A stretch of 64,000 nucleotides of DNA from Phycisphaerales bacterium (GTDB lineage: Bacteria > Planctomycetota > UBA1135 > UBA2386), in contig JADCJE010000032.1 of NCBI GenBank assembly GCA_020247305.1, positions 1 to 64,000 of the forward strand, in the 5' to 3' direction. The notes under the pieces are model-generated. The model had not been told where the DNA came from. It was given only the letters and a program-made list of their open reading frames with translations, and made no database searches. Below, in pieces: positions 1-8,057 of this stretch; the first letter of the stretch is position 1, and the number at the start of each line of letters is the position of its first letter. A program made the position numbers and the translations under genes.

Positions 1-159
1 CCCTGACGGCGATCGTCCTGCTTGCGGAACTTGCCCATGCAGCCGGTACGACGCCCGCTGCCGCGGCAGAGTTTCGTGGCTATGCAGATTCGGGCTTCGT
101 GAGGGGATCCGTGACGCAGACTCCTAGCGGTCACGTCGCCCGTCGCCCCGTTGGCCTCG

Positions 160-1359
160 TCAGCAGCCCTTGCGCACGGGCAACAGTGTCGCTCCGCCGA
201 GCAGCGCGGCGCCGGCGGCCGCGACGAGGCAGGTCTGCATGCCGGCGATCGGTGTCGCGGCCATGCCGTAGAGCCAGCCCGAAGCGAGCGTGCCCACGAG
301 CCGACCGACGCTGTTCGCGGCGTAGTAGAAGCCGATGCGCTCGGCGACGTCTTCGGCGCCCGCGATGGCGACGACGATGCCGCTGTGCAGGCTGCTGACG
401 ACCGCGAACACCGCCCCGAAGAGCAGGAAGCACGTCGCGGTCACCCAGGTCGGGGCCGCGGCGATCACGAGCGTGGCGGCCGCGCCGGCGACGACGGCGA
501 GCAGGACCGCCGCGCCGGCAGCGAGACGCACCCCGCGGGCGGTGGTGCGCGCACCCGTCAGGCCGGGCGTCAGCGCCTGCACCACGCCGTAGACGATGAT
601 CCACAGGGCGAGCAGGCCGCCGACGGCGGTCGGCGACAGCCCCAGGAACGGACCAAGGAACAGCGGCAGTGCGATGGCGAACCAGACGTCGCGGGCGCCG
701 AACAGGAACGTGCGCGAGACGGCGAGCCAGCGCACTGCAGCCGGCTGATGGACGACCGCGGCCATCGTGGCGCTGGCGCTGCCGGGCACGGTCGGCAGGA
801 GCGACCAGGCCGCCAAGGCGGTCATGGCGAGCAGCGCGGCGAGGCCGGCGTTCGTCGCCTGGAACCCCGCCAGCGCCAGCAGCGCGCCGCCGAGGAAGTA
901 CCCCGCGCCCTTCATCGCGTTCTTGCTGCCGGTCATCCAGGCGACGAGCGTGAACAGCGGGCCGGCGCCGTGTTCTGCGGGCGCGAGCCGGCGCACGTAG
1001 CTCTTGGCGCTGGTCTTGGCGAGGTCCTTGGCCACGCCCGACAGGCACTGCGCGAGCGCGAGCAGGGCCAGCGATCGGGGCGTGGCTTCGACCGCCAGCA
1101 GCGCGCAGGCGACTCCCTGCAGCGACAGTCCGGCGATCAGCGTCGACTTGAGGCCGCAGCGGGCGCCGAGCCAGCCGCCGAGCAGGTTGGTGACGACGCC
1201 CGCCGCTTCGTAGGGCAGCAGCAGCAGAGCCAGCGCCAGCGGCGCGCGTCCCTGCGCGCCAAGGTGCAGCAGGACGAGCATGCGCAGCGCGCCATCGCTC
1301 AGCGTGAACGCCTGGTAGAGCGCGGTGACGAGCCGGAAGCCGCGCGGCGTCGCCGTCAT
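160..1359 (-). CDS. arsJ: ArsJ, MFS exporter of 1-arseno-3-phosphoglycerate
   Basis: A 399-residue, highly hydrophobic major-facilitator protein with about twelve membrane segments. Residues 13-31 (ending DGALRMLVLLHL), the GVVTNLLGGWLGAR stretch near residue 54, SGVAKDLAKTSAKS near 107 and TGSKNAMKG near 143 match my recollection of ArsJ rather than generic drug exporters. ArsJ is known to expel 1-arseno-3-phosphoglycerate, the unstable product GAPDH makes from glyceraldehyde 3-phosphate and arsenate. The ATG at 1359 overlaps the stop of the GAPDH gene by four bases (ATGA), so the two are translationally coupled; this start also begins directly before the first membrane segment. No arsR or arsC is visible, but the window ends just downstream. 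Confidence 0.87.
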   Translation of the reverse strand: MTATPRGFRLVTALYQAFTLSDGALRMLVLLHLGAQGRAPLALALLLLPYEAAGVVTNLLGGWLGARCGLKSTLIAGLSLQGVACALLAVEATPRSLALLALAQCLSGVAKDLAKTSAKSYVRRLAPAEHGAGPLFTLVAWMTGSKNAMKGAGYFLGGALLALAGFQATNAGLAALLAMTALAAWSLLPTVPGSASATMAAVVHQPAAVRWLAVSRTFLFGARDVWFAIALPLFLGPFLGLSPTAVGGLLALWIIVYGVVQALTPGLTGARTTARGVRLAAGAAVLLAVVAGAAATLVIAAAPTWVTATCFLLFGAVFAVVSSLHSGIVVAIAGAEDVAERIGFYYAANSVGRLVGTLASGWLYGMAATPIAGMQTCLVAAAGAALLGGATLLPVRKGC

Positions 1360-2357
1360 CGCCGCGCCGTCGCGAAGCGCAGGGCGAGGTCGGCCATGCG
1401 GTTCACGTAGCCCCATTCGTTGTCGTACCACGCCATCACCTTGACCAGCGTGCCATCGACGACCCGCGTGCACAACGCGTCGACGACGGCGCTGCGCGGA
1501 TCGCGGGCGAAGTCGCTGCTGACCAGCGGCCTCGTCTCGTAGCCCAGGATGCCCTTGAGCCGGCCGGATTCGCTGGCCAGTCGCAGCGCGCGGTTGACCT
1601 CGTCGACGTCCGTCGGGCGCGCCATCTGGAACGCGCAGTCGGTCAGCGACGCATTCAGCACCGGCGCGCGCACGGCGATGCTGTCGAGCTTGCCGGCCAG
1701 CTCCGGCACGATCTCGACGACCGCGGTCGCCGAGTTGGTCGTCGTCGGGATCAGGTTGAGCAGCGCGGAGCGTCCGCGCCGTGGATCGGCGTCGGCGCGA
1801 TCGACCACGCCCTGCGTGTTGGTCGGGTCGTGCACGGTCGTCACCAGTCCGCGGGCGATGCCGATGGCGTCGTGCAGCACCCGCACGATGGGAGCGAGGC
1901 AGTTCGTGGTGCAGGAGGCGGCGGTCACGACCGCCTCGCGCGCGAAGTCGATGCCGGCGTCGTTGACGCCGACCACCAGGTTGCGAGCGCCCGGCACCGG
2001 GTTCGAGACGAGCACGTGGCGGGCGCCGTTCTGCAGGTGCACGTCCAGCCCGCCGCGTTGCTTGACCTTGCCGCTGCACTCGACCACGAGGTCGATGCCG
2101 AGGTCGCGCCAGGACAAGCGCTCGGGGAGAGCTTCCTGGCGCAGCATCAGGCTGCGATCGCCGACGAGCAGGCGGCCCGGGCTGCCGTGCACGGGGTGCG
2201 GGAAGCGTCCCTGCACGGAGTCGAACTCGACGCCGAGCGCCAGCGTCTCCGGCGTGCCCTTCGGCTCGTTGACGGCGACGACGTCGAGGCCGCGATCGAC
2301 CGCGGCCCGCAGGAAGAGCCGGCCCATGCGGCCGAGTCCTTGGATGGCGATGCGCAT
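1356..2357 (-). CDS. Glyceraldehyde-3-phosphate dehydrogenase, ArsJ-associated type
   Basis: A 333-residue GAPDH. The NAD-binding glycine motif GLGRMGR is at residues 7-13 and the catalytic SCTTN at 148-152 with nucleophile Cys149; the C-terminus carries the family WYDNEWGY signature. The usual Asp after the second beta strand is replaced (AVNEPKG, residues 28-34), as in ArsJ-linked GAPDHs. Expected role: cytoplasmic oxidation of glyceraldehyde 3-phosphate using arsenate in place of phosphate, feeding ArsJ downstream. The start at 2357 places the Rossmann motif at the N-terminus; the open frame extends upstream but without family similarity. Whether it also serves glycolysis cannot be told from this window. 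Confidence 0.88.
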   Translation of the reverse strand: MRIAIQGLGRMGRLFLRAAVDRGLDVVAVNEPKGTPETLALGVEFDSVQGRFPHPVHGSPGRLLVGDRSLMLRQEALPERLSWRDLGIDLVVECSGKVKQRGGLDVHLQNGARHVLVSNPVPGARNLVVGVNDAGIDFAREAVVTAASCTTNCLAPIVRVLHDAIGIARGLVTTVHDPTNTQGVVDRADADPRRGRSALLNLIPTTTNSATAVVEIVPELAGKLDSIAVRAPVLNASLTDCAFQMARPTDVDEVNRALRLASESGRLKGILGYETRPLVSSDFARDPRSAVVDALCTRVVDGTLVKVMAWYDNEWGYVNRMADLALRFATARR

Positions 2358-2437
2358 GAAGAGGCAGCAACGTGCCCGGGTCTGCCGCATCGTCGCAAGC
2401 GTCGGGGCGATGAAGTTTCCGCGAACCAGCGCGCTGC

Positions 2438-2443
2438 TAAGGT
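2438..2443 (+). promoter_or_regulatory. TAAGGT -10-like element, leaderless start of the M1 peptidase gene
   Basis: TAAGGT lies six bases before the ATG at 2450, with no ribosome-binding sequence between. Transcription starting about seven bases after such a hexamer would begin at the ATG itself. No clear -35 is seen. Confidence 0.5.
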
Positions 2444-2449
2444 TCCAGC

Positions 2450-4090
2450 ATGGTGGCCACGCCTGCCCTTGCCGTCGGTCTGTTCGTCGCATCGCTTGCC
2501 GCCGGGTGTGCCGCGCAAGGCGTCGCCCGCAACGCCTCCGGCGGGCCGCTGCTGCCCGAACAGGCTTGCTACGACGTCCTGCGGTACAGCCTGCGCGTCG
2601 CCGTGGACCCGGCGCAGAAGCGCATCGACGGCGTGTTGACGATGCGGGCGCGGCGGATCGCGGCCGGTGCGAGGATCGCGCTCGACCTCGATCCGGCGCT
2701 GGCGCTCGGTCGCGTGCTCGTCGACGGGGAGCAGGTGGCGGCGGAGCGGTCCGGCGGACGCTTCACCGTTCCGGTCCCCGCAGCCATCGGCAGCGAGTTC
2801 GCGGTCGAGGTCGCGTATGGCGGCGTGCCGCGCGAGGCGCGCAACCCGCCGTGGGACGGCGGCTTCACCTGGCAGCGGACGAAGGACGGCAAGCCGTGGA
2901 TCGCGACGACCTGCCAGGGCGAAGGCGCCGACCTGTGGTGGCCGTGCAAGGACCATCCGTCGGACAAGCCCGACGGCTTCGACTTGTGGTGCACGGTGCC
3001 TGCGGGACTCGTGTGCGCCAGCAACGGCAGGCAGCAGGGGGAACCCCGGATCGATGCCGCGGCCGGGACCGCGACGTGGCACTGGCGCACCGACCTGCCG
3101 ATCGCCAACTACAACGTCGCGCTCAACATCGCGCCGTACGTGGAGTTGACGGACACCTACGAGTGCATCGACGGCACGAAGATGCCGGTGCGATTCTTCG
3201 TGCTGCCCGAGAGCAGCAAGCGCGCCAAGGCGTGCATGCCGCAGTTCCTCGACCATGTCCGCTGCTTCGAGGAACTGCTCGGACCCTATCCGTTCCGCCG
3301 CGAGAAGTACGGGCTGGCCGAGACGCCGCACCTCGGCATGGAGCACCAGACGATCCTCGCCTACGGCAACGGCTTCCGCGACGAGCAGTACGACTGGCTG
3401 CACAACCACGAACTGGCGCACGAGTGGTGGGGCAACCTCGTCACTTGCCGCGACTGGAAGGACATGTGGATCCACGAGGGCTTCGGCACGTACATGCAGC
3501 CGCTGTACCGCGAGAGACGCTTCGGCAGGAAGGCCTACGACGACGAGATCGCCGGGTATCGCCTGATGAACCGCACGCCGGTGGCGCCGCGCGAGGCGCG
3601 CAACAGCCATGAGATCTACTTCGGCGTCAGCGGCAACGACATCTACCACAAGGGCAGCCACGTGCTGCACGTGCTGCGTTGGCAGCTGGGTGACGAGCGC
3701 TTCTTCCGGTTCCTGCGGACCATGTGCTACGCCGATGACGCGGCGGCGAAGTCGACCGACGGTTCGGCCGTGCGCTTCGTCGACACCGACGACGTCGTCC
3801 GGTTGGCGTCCGCCGTCGCCGGCGAGGACATGGCGTGGTTCTTCGACGTCTATGTCCGCCAGCCTGCCCTGCCCAAGCTCGACGTCGCGCGCGACGGCGC
3901 GACGCTGCGCTTGCGGTGGCAGACGCCGGACGCGTTGCCCTTCCCGCTCGCCGTGCCCGTGCGCGTCGGCGCCGAGGTCGTCAGGGTGCCGATGCCCGGC
4001 GGGGCGGGCGAGTGGACCGTCGGCGACCGCGACGTCGTCGTCGATCCCGATCGCCGTCTGTTGATGCGCCGCGAGAGCGCCAAACGCTGA
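2450..4090 (+). CDS. Secreted M1-family zinc aminopeptidase
   Basis: A 546-residue gluzincin. The zinc motif HELAH sits at residues 320-324 with the third ligand Glu343 (WIHEGFGTY), and GMEH at 296-299 is the counterpart of the aminopeptidase GAMEN substrate-recognition motif. Residues 40-230 form the beta-rich N-terminal domain typical of M1 enzymes. The first 23 residues are a Sec signal peptide with a possible lipobox ending at Cys20, so the protein is exported and perhaps lipid-anchored. It is shorter than the classic 850-residue PepN and lacks the long helical C-terminal domain, resembling compact M1 enzymes of planctomycetes and Bacteroidetes. It is divergently transcribed from the arsenate pair and stands alone. 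Likely role: clipping amino acids from peptides in the periplasm. Confidence 0.88.
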   Translation: MVATPALAVGLFVASLAAGCAAQGVARNASGGPLLPEQACYDVLRYSLRVAVDPAQKRIDGVLTMRARRIAAGARIALDLDPALALGRVLVDGEQVAAERSGGRFTVPVPAAIGSEFAVEVAYGGVPREARNPPWDGGFTWQRTKDGKPWIATTCQGEGADLWWPCKDHPSDKPDGFDLWCTVPAGLVCASNGRQQGEPRIDAAAGTATWHWRTDLPIANYNVALNIAPYVELTDTYECIDGTKMPVRFFVLPESSKRAKACMPQFLDHVRCFEELLGPYPFRREKYGLAETPHLGMEHQTILAYGNGFRDEQYDWLHNHELAHEWWGNLVTCRDWKDMWIHEGFGTYMQPLYRERRFGRKAYDDEIAGYRLMNRTPVAPREARNSHEIYFGVSGNDIYHKGSHVLHVLRWQLGDERFFRFLRTMCYADDAAAKSTDGSAVRFVDTDDVVRLASAVAGEDMAWFFDVYVRQPALPKLDVARDGATLRLRWQTPDALPFPLAVPVRVGAEVVRVPMPGGAGEWTVGDRDVVVDPDRRLLMRRESAKR

Positions 4091-4169
4091 GCTCGCCGAA
4101 GCCGCCGGCGTCGCCTGCCGGTTGGCGGGTCGCGGTTGCTGCCCTCGGCGCGACCGGCATGATGCCGGC

Positions 4170-5501
4170 TTGCGCACGGAACTGGCGAACCTGCACGGCA
4201 GCGGATGCGACCTGTTGGTGCTTGGCGGCACGCTGTTCGGGGCGGCCGTCGCATGGCGCGCTGCCGGCGCTGGCCTGCGCGTCGTCCTGGCTGTGGACGG
4301 CGATCTGCCGGCCCGCACCGCGAGCCGTGGCCGCGCGTGGCTCACCGGTGCGCCCGCCTGCGTCGGTGGGGCGCGTGCGGCATTCGCCGCCGACCTCGCC
4401 GAGCGCGAACGCCTGCTGCGCACGGCGGCTCCGTTCGTGCGGCCGGTGGCGCTGCGCCTGCGCGCCAGCGACCGTGCCGCGGCGCGCGACGTGTCTCGGG
4501 AACTGCAGCTGGTCCGCGCGTCCACCCTGCCAGCCGCGGAGCGTTCGGAGGGCGGCCTCGCGGTCGCCGGTTTCGACGGCATCCGGGACGACGTGGCGCT
4601 GGCGCGCGCCGTGGCTGCGGCTGCGGCGGCTCGCGGCGCGCGCATCGTCCTACACGCCGAGTGCGTCGCCGGCGCGGCGAGCGGCATCGTGCTGCGGCAA
4701 CGGCACGGCGTCGCCGAAGCGCGTCTGCAGGCCAAGCACGCGCTGCTGGCCATGGACGACGGCGCGGAGGAGGTGGCGTCGGCCCTGCGCGCGGCGCTGG
4801 CCGGCGAATGGCTGGCGTCGACGGCGGCGGCTGGGCTGGTTCCGCATCCGGACGGTGGTCCGCTGCACGCGATCGTCGCAGCGGCCGGCCTCGCCGCGCT
4901 GGTGCCACTGCATCGCCATCGCCTGTGCCTGTGGCTGCCGCGTGCGGTCGGCGGCGATGTCGACGCGCCCGCGGCCGGTCGCTGGCCCGAAGGGTCCACG
5001 CCGCCAGTCCTGCACACGCGGCGCCGCATGGTTGCGACCCGCACCAGCGCGTCGTCGACCGCGGCGACGCAGTTGCACGAATGGCCGTGGCGGGCCGGCT
5101 CGCCGTTCGCGGCGGCGGCGGCGTTCCTGGCGGCGCGCTTTGAGGTTCCGGCCGACGCGCAACGTCCGTTCGACGCTGGCGCCGCAGAACCGATGGATCG
5201 GCTCTGGCGGTGCTACGGGCCGCGCGCGGCGGTGGTCCGCCGCCGTTGCGGCGCGTCGTCGGCGGCGGCTCTGCCGCTGTGCCCGCACCGTCCGACGCTC
5301 GCCGGCGAACTCGACTTCGCCATCGCCGACGACGGCGCGATGGGGTTCGCCGACGTGCTGTCGCGGCTCGATCCCGACGGCGCGCCGTGCCTGCAGCCAC
5401 AATGCCTCGCCGCCGCCCACGCGGCCTTCCTGCGGTCGCGTCAGCTCGCGGTCGACGACGATCCCGCCGCTGCCATCGCGGCGTTCGTCGCCGCGCCCTG
5501 A
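4170..5501 (+). CDS. GlpD-like flavoprotein with degenerate FAD motif
   Basis: About 443 residues from a TTG at 4170; no ATG or GTG lies between this point and the Rossmann strand, so the start is weakly supported. The protein lines up with FAD-dependent glycerol-3-phosphate dehydrogenase along its length: nucleotide-binding strand (DLLVLGG), a segment corresponding to the GlpD SSR/LIHGG region, the RERLLRTAAPFVRP stretch, [18 protein letters not shown], and a C-terminal match to the GlpD cap domain (residues 365-443). However, the dinucleotide motif reads GGTLFG instead of GGGITG, and the active-site serines and the second FAD motif are eroded. I infer a divergent, possibly non-catalytic paralogue; a different substrate is also possible. 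It sits alone between the peptidase and the selenoprotein candidate. Confidence 0.6.
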   Translation: MRTELANLHGSGCDLLVLGGTLFGAAVAWRAAGAGLRVVLAVDGDLPARTASRGRAWLTGAPACVGGARAAFAADLAERERLLRTAAPFVRPVALRLRASDRAAARDVSRELQLVRASTLPAAERSEGGLAVAGFDGIRDDVALARAVAAAAAARGARIVLHAECVAGAASGIVLRQRHGVAEARLQAKHALLAMDDGAEEVASALRAALAGEWLASTAAAGLVPHPDGGPLHAIVAAAGLAALVPLHRHRLCLWLPRAVGGDVDAPAAGRWPEGSTPPVLHTRRRMVATRTSASSTAATQLHEWPWRAGSPFAAAAAFLAARFEVPADAQRPFDAGAAEPMDRLWRCYGPRAAVVRRRCGASSAAALPLCPHRPTLAGELDFAIADDGAMGFADVLSRLDPDGAPCLQPQCLAAAHAAFLRSRQLAVDDDPAAAIAAFVAAP

Positions 5502-5515
5502 CGGCGTCGGCGAGC

Positions 5516-5521
5516 TATCCT
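5516..5521 (+). promoter_or_regulatory. TATCCT -10-like element before the selenoprotein gene
   Basis: TATCCT ends six bases before the ATG at 5528, overlapping the intergenic gap of only 26 bases. No Shine-Dalgarno sequence is present, consistent with a leaderless message. Confidence 0.5.
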
Positions 5522-5527
5522 TGCCGC

Positions 5528-6754
5528 ATGCCGTGCTTCGCCGCGTTCGCCTTCGCCGTAGCCATCCCCGTGGCGGCGCCGCAGGATCCGCCCGTGCCGA
5601 CCGCCACCGACTACGAGCGCTGGGCGCGCGCGATCGAGCCGGACGAGCAGGAGCGCTCGTACGAGCAGATCGCATGGCGCAACGCCTTCGGTTCGGCCAT
5701 CGCGGAAGCGCGCGCGCTGGGCCGTCCCGTGCTGCTGTGGGCGATGAACGGCCACCCGCTCGGGTGCACCTGAAACAACGGCGTCCGCGGACGCCAGGTG
5801 GTCTGGTCAGACCCCGTGCTGCAGGACCTCGCGCGCCAGTTCGTGCCGGTGGCGGAGGAAGTGCACTTCCTCTACCCCGAAGACGCGGCCAGCCAGCAGC
5901 GCGTTGCCGGCGAACCACTGCATCAACTGTTCAAGCGATTCGGTGACGCGATGCCGCCGGGCGACTGGCGGCGCGAGGGCACCAAGCAAGGCATCTACCT
6001 GATGGGGCCCGACGGCGAGTACCTCGAAGGCCTCGCGACGGCGAGCGGCGATCCGACCGACCTGCGCCGGCGCTTCGAGCGCGCGTTGGCGCGCTGGCAG
6101 ACGCTGCGCAAGGAGCGCAAGTACGCCAACAAGCCGGTGCCGCAGACGGGCGTCGCCATGCCGGCGGGCTTCGAGGACGCGCCGCTGCTGTTGCGCGTCA
6201 GTGTGCGCGACCTCGCCAGCGCCGCGTGCGACACGACGCCACGCTGGCGTCCCGGCGCGTTCGACGATGGCAACTGGGCCGAGTTCACGCGCTGGGCGTG
6301 GAACCAGTCCTGGCACGGAGTCGCTGCGCCGCAGCAGTTGCTGCCCACCGGTGCGGCTGCGGCGACCGCGGACACCGCATGGTTCCGGCGGCTTTGCCGC
6401 GAGGTCTTCGTCGACACCGTGCGCGGCCAGGCGCCGCCGTTCGCCGACGAGCACGTGCGCAAGGCTGAACTGCGCATGCAGCGGCAGCCGGTGCGCAACG
6501 GCAAGCTGACGGTCGAGTACGAGGGCGAAGTCGAACTCGACGACGGCGCGCATCGCCTGCGCCTGCGCCTGCGCGGCCGTGGCGCGTTCGCCGTCGCCGA
6601 CGGCCGCTGCGAGGACTTGCTGCTGGTCGCCCTGGGCGAGCGGCGCGGCGCGCATGCCGCCAACCAGCGTGCGGCCGGTCCGGAGTCGGGGTGGATCGGC
6701 TTCGCGGTGCGCCGGCACGCCCAGGCGGCGCCGCCGAAGGCTGGGCGCAGGTGA
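5528..6754 (+). CDS. Probable selenoprotein: secreted thioredoxin-like protein with in-frame UGA
   Basis: Read with UGA at 5771-5773 as selenocysteine, the frame encodes 408 residues. Residues 1-17 are a signal peptide. A strand PVLLWAMNG is followed by GHPLGCTU (Cys80, Thr81, Sec82) and then NNGVRGRQ and WSDPVLQDLARQFVPV, the strand-redox-motif-helix order of thioredoxin-like folds. The same frame stays open for 327 codons after the UGA, with the same G/C-rich third positions as before it. Two GC-rich hairpins lie 7-40 bases after the UGA. The C-terminal half (residues 180-390) is a beta-rich domain I do not recognise. The stop overlaps the GTG of the aldo/keto reductase by four bases. The alternative is a nonsense mutation in a pseudogene; the position inside a redox motif argues against it. 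Confidence 0.72.
5780..5813 (+). promoter_or_regulatory. Candidate bacterial SECIS region (two hairpins after the UGA)
   Basis: Hairpin 1 pairs GGCGTCC (5780-5786) with GGACGCC (5789-5795). Hairpin 2 pairs GGTCTG (5800-5805) with CAGACC (5808-5813), leaving a GGTC apical loop when one pair opens; its loop begins 31 bases after the UGA. Known bacterial SECIS hairpins lie within the coding sequence with a G-rich apical loop about 16-37 bases downstream, so hairpin 2 is the better candidate. Folding and SelB binding are untested. Confidence 0.5.
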
Positions 6755-7764
6755 CCGCGGGCGGGGCGCGGAGCGTGCCCGGGCTCGGGCGCGCGATCGC
6801 GCCGATCGCCCTTGGTGGCTGGCTGACGCTGGGCGAACGCCTCGACGCGGCTGCGTCGCTGCGCCTGCTGCACCGTGCCATCGACGGCGGCATCGACTTC
6901 CTCGACGTGGCGGATGTCTACGCCGGTGGGGAGGCCGAGCGCATCGTCGGCCGCTTCCTGCGCGAAGTCCGGCGTGATCGCGTCGTCGTCGCCAGCAAGG
7001 TGTTCTGGCCGACGAGCGAGCGACCGGAGGACCGCGGGCTGTCGCGGCGTCACATCCATGCCGCGATCGACCGCACGCTGCAGCGGCTCGGGTGCGGACA
7101 GGTGGACCTGTACTTCTGCCACCGCGAGGACCCGGACGTGCCGCTCGCCGAGACCGTGCAGGCGATGGGCGACCTCGTGCGCGCCGGCAAGGTGGCGGCG
7201 TGGGGCACGAGCTGCTGGCGACCGGCGACCCTGCGAGCGGCACACGCGCTTGCCCGCGAACTGGGCGTCGCGGCGCCTGCGGTCGAGCAGTCGGCCTACA
7301 ACCTGCTGGAGCGCTCGGTCGAAGGCGGCGTGCTGCCGACGTGCGCCACGTTGCGCATGGGGTTCGTCGCCTTCAGCCCACTCGCCGGCGGGGTGCTGAC
7401 CGGCAAGTACCTGGCGGCGGCTCCGGCCGGCTCGCGCGGCGCCGTGTCGTCGTGGCTCGCCGCCTACGACGACGCTCGATGCCGCCGCGTGGTCGCCCGC
7501 TTCGTGGCGGCGTGTGCCGCGCGCGGCATGGCGCCGGCCCCGACGGCGCTTGCTTGGGTGGCTTCCCGACCGGGCGTCACGGCAGCCATCTGTGGCGCCA
7601 CGTCGCCGACGCAATTCGACCAGAATCTGGCGGCCATGCGCCTGCTGGTTGACGGCCACGATCTCGCGTGGGTGGGAGGCCTGGCCCCGGTGTCCCTGGG
7701 GGTTCGGGCGCGTGCCTTGGCATGCGCCCTCCGCCGGGTCTTTCTGCGCACAAGAACGGGTTGA
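6751..7764 (+). CDS. Aldo/keto reductase
   Basis: A 337-residue NAD(P)H-dependent oxidoreductase of the aldo/keto reductase barrel family. With GTG at 6751 as start, the catalytic tetrad is Asp52, Tyr57 (DVADVY), Lys83 (VVVASKVFW) and His124 (YFCHRED). The family C-terminal cofactor segment appears as ICGATSPTQFDQNLAAM, close to the SGA-type signature of the potassium-channel-beta-like subgroup. The GTG overlaps the stop of the selenoprotein candidate (GTGA), implying one message and perhaps a shared redox role. Substrate unknown. Confidence 0.88.
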   Translation: MTAGGARSVPGLGRAIAPIALGGWLTLGERLDAAASLRLLHRAIDGGIDFLDVADVYAGGEAERIVGRFLREVRRDRVVVASKVFWPTSERPEDRGLSRRHIHAAIDRTLQRLGCGQVDLYFCHREDPDVPLAETVQAMGDLVRAGKVAAWGTSCWRPATLRAAHALARELGVAAPAVEQSAYNLLERSVEGGVLPTCATLRMGFVAFSPLAGGVLTGKYLAAAPAGSRGAVSSWLAAYDDARCRRVVARFVAACAARGMAPAPTALAWVASRPGVTAAICGATSPTQFDQNLAAMRLLVDGHDLAWVGGLAPVSLGVRARALACALRRVFLRTRTG

Positions 7765-7788
7765 CGCTGCAGCGAAACAAAGTAGCGT
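7761..7788 (+). promoter_or_regulatory. Sigma-70-like promoter for the PEP-CTERM/exosortase pair
   Basis: TTGACG (7761-7766) and TAGCGT (7783-7788) are separated by 16 bases, the only near-canonical -35/-10 pair I see in the window. It overlaps the stop of the aldo/keto reductase gene and would give a leader of about 38 bases. Confidence 0.45.
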
Positions 7789-7832
7789 TCGCAGCACTCG
7801 GGGCGCCGCAATCGGCGGCGCAACCACCTGCC

Positions 7833-8051
7833 ATGCTGCGGACCACCGTACTCGCTGTCGTTTTCCTGGTTCCCATGTCCGTCGCGCTCGCTGCGGCCCC
7901 TGCACCGCAGGGCTACTCGGCCGTCGGCGCCAAGCCGGCGATGCCCGTCGGCGGTACCCCGGAGCCCACGACCATGCTCCTGATGTGCGGCGGTGCCCTG
8001 GCCTACGTTGCGTGCCGTCGATACGGTCGGCCGCAACGCCGCGAGGACTGA
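7833..8051 (+). CDS. Minimal PEP-CTERM protein, predicted exosortase substrate
   Basis: A 72-residue protein made almost only of sorting signals. Residues 1-22 are a signal peptide. The PEP motif is at 43-45 (GTPEPTT), followed by one hydrophobic helix (MLLMCGGALAYVA) and a basic tail (CRRYGRPQRR), the tripartite PEP-CTERM anchor. Only about 20 residues remain between the two processing points (roughly 23-45: PAPQGYSAVGAKPAMP and onward), so the exported product would be a short proline/alanine/glycine-rich peptide. It lies six bases upstream of the exosortase gene, as dedicated substrates often do. Function unknown; a surface peptide or processed signal is possible. Confidence 0.75.
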   Translation: MLRTTVLAVVFLVPMSVALAAAPAPQGYSAVGAKPAMPVGGTPEPTTMLLMCGGALAYVACRRYGRPQRRED

Positions 8052-8057
8052 CTGCGG

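Noticed and set aside
1-159. Partial gene at the left edge, e.g. minus-strand ATG at 38 (MGKFRKQDDRR...) or an open plus frame
   Set aside because: Only 12 codons are visible on the minus strand and the plus frame has no features; nothing can be called.
2147-5044. A 965-codon minus-strand open frame opposite the M1 peptidase and GlpD-like genes
   Set aside because: Antisense shadow; low-complexity Arg/Ser/Ala sequence without motifs.
5528-5773. Selenoprotein candidate as two separate genes (5528-5773 and 5798-6754) or a pseudogene
   Set aside because: Both parts are in the same frame, the second part has no signal peptide or start context, and the UGA falls inside a redox-type motif; kept as one gene, but a nonsense mutation cannot be excluded without homologues.
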